6,715 bases of DNA from Neptuniibacter sp. (GTDB lineage Bacteria > Pseudomonadota > Gammaproteobacteria > Pseudomonadales > Balneatricaceae), in contig JAIBDV010000163.1 of NCBI GenBank assembly GCA_024686055.1, positions 1-6,715 on the forward strand, written 5' to 3'. The notes under the pieces were generated by a model that saw nothing but the letters and a program-made list of their open reading frames with translations, had not been told where the DNA came from and searched no databases. Every line of letters begins with the position of its first letter. Within the stretch, counting starts at the first letter, position 1. A program made the position numbers and the translations under genes. Below are positions 4,942 to 6,715 of this stretch, in pieces.

Positions 4942-6150
4942 GTGGAAAATGTGAACAGTGCAGTGGAGACCCTGATTCAGGGCTCGAATACACTCTTTAT
5001 TCTGATGGGGGCAGTCATGGTATTTGCCATGCACGCCGGTTTTGCATTTTTGGAGGTGGGTACGGTTCGCCGTAAAAACCAGGTCAATGCGCTGGTCAAG
5101 ATCATCACTGACTTCGGTGTGTCTGCAATCGTGTATTTTTTTGTGGGCTACTGGATTGCCTACGATGTGACCTTTATGCGCGATGCGGCAACGCTGGCGC
5201 AGGGTAATGGCTATGAGCTGGTGAAGTTTTTCTTCCTGATGACCTTTGCTGCCGCGATTCCGGCGATTGTGTCTGGCGGTATCGCTGAACGTGCGCGGTT
5301 CTGGCCGATTCTGGCAGCCTCTGCGCTGACGGTTGGTGTGGCGTATCCGATTATGGAAGGGATCGTCTGGAACGGTAACTACGGCTTCCAGAGCTGGCTG
5401 GAAAGTACCTTTGGTGCGGCGTTCCATGACTTTGCCGGCTCTGTGGTGGTGCATGGCTTTGGTGGCTGGATTGCGCTGGTTGCGGTCGCATTGCTGGGTG
5501 TTCGTAATGGGCGTTATCGTAATGGCAGACTGGTAGCATTTCCGCCCTCAAATATTCCGTTCCTGGCGCTGGGTGCCTGGATTCTGTGTATTGGCTGGTT
5601 CGGCTTTAATGTGATGTCGGCGCAGACGCTGGACGGTATTTCCGGGCTGGTAGCGGTTAATACCCTGATGGCGATGGCTGGTGGTATTGTGGCGGCGCTG
5701 GTGTTGGGCCGTAATGACCCCGGCTTTATCCACAACGGCCCACTGGCAGGTCTGGTGGCGGTCTGTGCCGGGTCTGATGTGATGCATCCGGCAGGTGCGC
5801 TGGTAGTCGGTGCTGTTGCGGGGGCGATCTTCGTGTACGCCTTTACGCTGATTCAGAACCGCTGGAAGCTGGATGATGTACTGGGTGTCTGGCCATTGCA
5901 TGGGATCTGTGGTGCCTGGGGTGGTATTGCTGCCGGTATTTTCGGCTCTGAAGCACTGGGCGGCCTGGGTGGCGTCAGCTTCATGAGTCAGCTGGTAGGG
6001 ACTCTGGTGGGGATCTCCATTGCGCTGATCTCTGGCCTGATTATCTACGGTGCGTTGAAGCAGTTTGTCGGCCTGCGGCTGGATGATGAGCAGGAATATA
6101 ACGGTGCAGATTTGAGTATCCATAAGATCGAATCGACCAGCGATAACTGA
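4942..6150 (+). CDS. amt: Ammonium transporter, Amt family
   Basis: An inner-membrane channel for ammonium uptake, expected to form trimers, of 402 residues with about eleven hydrophobic segments. Key pore features are present: Phe102 (in MTFAAAIP) and Phe222 (in GWFGFN) match the Phe gate, with Ser226 following; Asp163 (in HDFAGS) matches the structural aspartate of the recruitment site; His171 and His320 (in WPLHGICG) match the twin histidines of the pore. GGIAERARF is the usual loop. The N terminus has no cleavable signal peptide and leads straight into the first membrane helix, unlike E. coli AmtB. The cytoplasmic tail, GLRLDDEQEYNGADLSIHK, is the conserved part that interacts with PII proteins in studied members, so GlnK-type control is likely. 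No glnK gene lies next to it: rlmKL is upstream and convergent gltA downstream. Expression is probably nitrogen-responsive through the sigma54 element upstream. Confidence 0.97.
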   Translation: MENVNSAVETLIQGSNTLFILMGAVMVFAMHAGFAFLEVGTVRRKNQVNALVKIITDFGVSAIVYFFVGYWIAYDVTFMRDAATLAQGNGYELVKFFFLMTFAAAIPAIVSGGIAERARFWPILAASALTVGVAYPIMEGIVWNGNYGFQSWLESTFGAAFHDFAGSVVVHGFGGWIALVAVALLGVRNGRYRNGRLVAFPPSNIPFLALGAWILCIGWFGFNVMSAQTLDGISGLVAVNTLMAMAGGIVAALVLGRNDPGFIHNGPLAGLVAVCAGSDVMHPAGALVVGAVAGAIFVYAFTLIQNRWKLDDVLGVWPLHGICGAWGGIAAGIFGSEALGGLGGVSFMSQLVGTLVGISIALISGLIIYGALKQFVGLRLDDEQEYNGADLSIHKIESTSDN

Positions 6151-6173
6151 TCTGCTTCTTCGGTTTTCCTCGT

Positions 6174-6185
6174 CTTGATATCAAG
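6174..6185. repeat. 12-bp perfect palindrome after amt
   Basis: CTTGATATCAAG reads the same on both strands and lies 23 bases after the amt stop. It has no loop, so it is more like a protein-binding site than an RNA hairpin. It is not an FNR/ANR box, which needs four bases between TTGAT and ATCAA. No function is assigned. Confidence 0.4.
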
Positions 6186-6406
6186 CCGGTCTACTCTGTG
6201 GGGTAGGCCTGCTTTGTCGTCTTATCTCTGTCCGTCACAGCTCGGTAATATATAAGTCTGGTGTTACCCGTCGGGGTGCCTGTTTTCTGTGTTGGGAAGG
6301 TTGTGTCTGCTGGTATAGCCCTGGATTGCAGTGCGGATGTGGCAATTAATCCGATGAAGGTGAGGGGGGCTAGGGGGTAGTGCTGGTATTTTCTAAATGA
6401 TTAGAT

Positions 6407-6438
6407 AATAAAAAACCCGCCGAGGCGGGTTTTTTATT
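6407..6438. terminator. Bidirectional terminator between amt and gltA
   Basis: A perfect 14-bp stem has core ACCCGC (6415-6420) pairing with GCGGGT (6425-6430) around the loop CGAG, flanked by A-tracts and T-tracts that also pair (6407-6415 and 6430-6438). It has a U-tract on either strand. It is 15 bases beyond the gltA stop on the minus strand and is the only strong terminator after amt, so it probably serves both convergent genes. Confidence 0.93.
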
Positions 6439-6453
6439 GCACTGTCAGCGCGC

Positions 6454-6715
6454 TTACTTGCTGTAATCGCGGCGGCTTGGGCCGGTGTACAGCTGGCGTG
6501 GGCGGCCTATCTTGTTCGGGCTGGAGTGGAATTCGCTCCAGTGGGAGATCCAGCCGATAGTACGAGACAGGGCGAAGATCACGGTGAACATGCTGGTTGG
6601 AATGCCGATCGCTTTCAGGATGATACCGGAGTAGAAATCGACGTTCGGGTACAGTTTACGTGCCACGAAGTATTCGTCTTCCAGGGCGATCTGTTCCAGG
6701 CGTTTGGCGATTTTC
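6454..6715 (-). CDS. gltA: Citrate synthase, C-terminal end (partial)
   Basis: This is the last 86 residues of hexameric type II citrate synthase, which condenses oxaloacetate and acetyl-CoA at the entry to the TCA cycle. The frame is open to the window edge, so the start is outside. Visible sequence includes KIAKRLEQIALEDEYF, then RKLYPNVDFYSGIILKAIGIP, whose Asp (codon at 6637-6639) corresponds to catalytic Asp362 of the E. coli enzyme, and RTIGWISHWSE and RPRQLYTG, which carry the arginines that bind oxaloacetate. The C terminus, GPSRRDYSK, ends like other GltA proteins. The two catalytic histidines lie outside the window. The gene converges with amt and ends at a shared terminator. A GTG at 6666 is an internal codon, not a start. 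Confidence 0.96.
   Translation of the reverse strand, partial: KIAKRLEQIALEDEYFVARKLYPNVDFYSGIILKAIGIPTSMFTVIFALSRTIGWISHWSEFHSSPNKIGRPRQLYTGPSRRDYSK

Larger units (their letters stand above)
6151..6453. other. Spacer between amt and gltA (303 bases, no gene)
   Basis: The only convincing functional element is the bidirectional terminator at 6407-6438. I see no coding signal on either strand and no tRNA-like fold. Minor features are a 12-bp palindrome CTTGATATCAAG (6174-6185), an A/T-rich TAATATATAAG (6246-6256) with no good -35, a short stem ACCC-GTCG-GGGT (6266-6277), and two G-runs (6364-6369 and 6373-6377). The amt terminator is over 250 bases past its stop, so the amt mRNA may carry a long 3' untranslated region. 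Confidence 0.55.

Noticed and set aside
4717..5454. 245-codon open frame on the minus strand across the start of amt
   Set aside because: It is antisense to a clear Amt protein and to the leader, is rich in His, Arg and Gln without recognisable motifs, and has no supporting ribosome site. It is a shadow of amt codon use.
1..6715. Mobile elements, CRISPR arrays, tRNA or rRNA genes, defence cassettes
   Set aside because: I read through for repeats, transposase or integrase motifs, direct-repeat arrays and cloverleaf-like sequences and saw none. Gene content and order look like stable core chromosome.

Overview
The window reads as a stretch of core chromosome from a marine-type gammaproteobacterium. 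The proteins resemble those of Pseudomonas, Shewanella, Vibrio and Oceanospirillales-like bacteria. The gene order gdhB, a DUF2835 gene, pyrD, rmf, rlmKL is close to what I remember from those groups; the exact genus cannot be read from the sequence. I see no insertion sequence, phage gene, CRISPR array, tRNA, rRNA, toxin-antitoxin pair or defence gene, and no sign of horizontal transfer.

Layout, left to right. Positions 3-458 (+) hold the C-terminal end of the large NAD-dependent glutamate dehydrogenase (gdhB). A 72-residue DUF2835 protein (487-705, +) follows and probably shares its transcript, which ends at a strong hairpin terminator (721-750). pyrD (875-1900, +), the quinone-linked dihydroorotate dehydrogenase, has its own promoter with a perfect TATAAT. 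A perfect symmetrical terminator (1916-1941) separates pyrD from the convergent gene rmf (1966-2172, -), which encodes ribosome modulation factor. rmf and rlmKL diverge from a 354-base spacer holding an 8-bp inverted repeat, a smaller operator-like repeat and a 38-nt two-part hairpin. rlmKL (2527-4707, +) encodes the fused 23S rRNA methyltransferase RlmL-RlmK and ends at a terminator (4721-4750). A sigma54-type promoter follows at once (about 4766-4781), with a leader of about 150 nt before an ammonium transporter gene, amt (4942-6150, +, GTG start). A 303-base spacer with a perfect bidirectional terminator (6407-6438) separates amt from the convergent 3' end of gltA (citrate synthase, 6454-6715, -, cut by the window edge).

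Functionally this is housekeeping: glutamate breakdown to 2-oxoglutarate and ammonium (gdhB), ammonium uptake (amt), entry to the TCA cycle (gltA), pyrimidine synthesis (pyrD), and maturation or hibernation of the ribosome (rlmKL, rmf). The best leads are regulatory: the sigma54 promoter and weak NtrC-like sites of an amt gene with no glnK beside it, the rlmKL upstream hairpin, the inverted repeat before rmf, and the uncharacterised DUF2835 protein. I did not find an undescribed multi-gene system.
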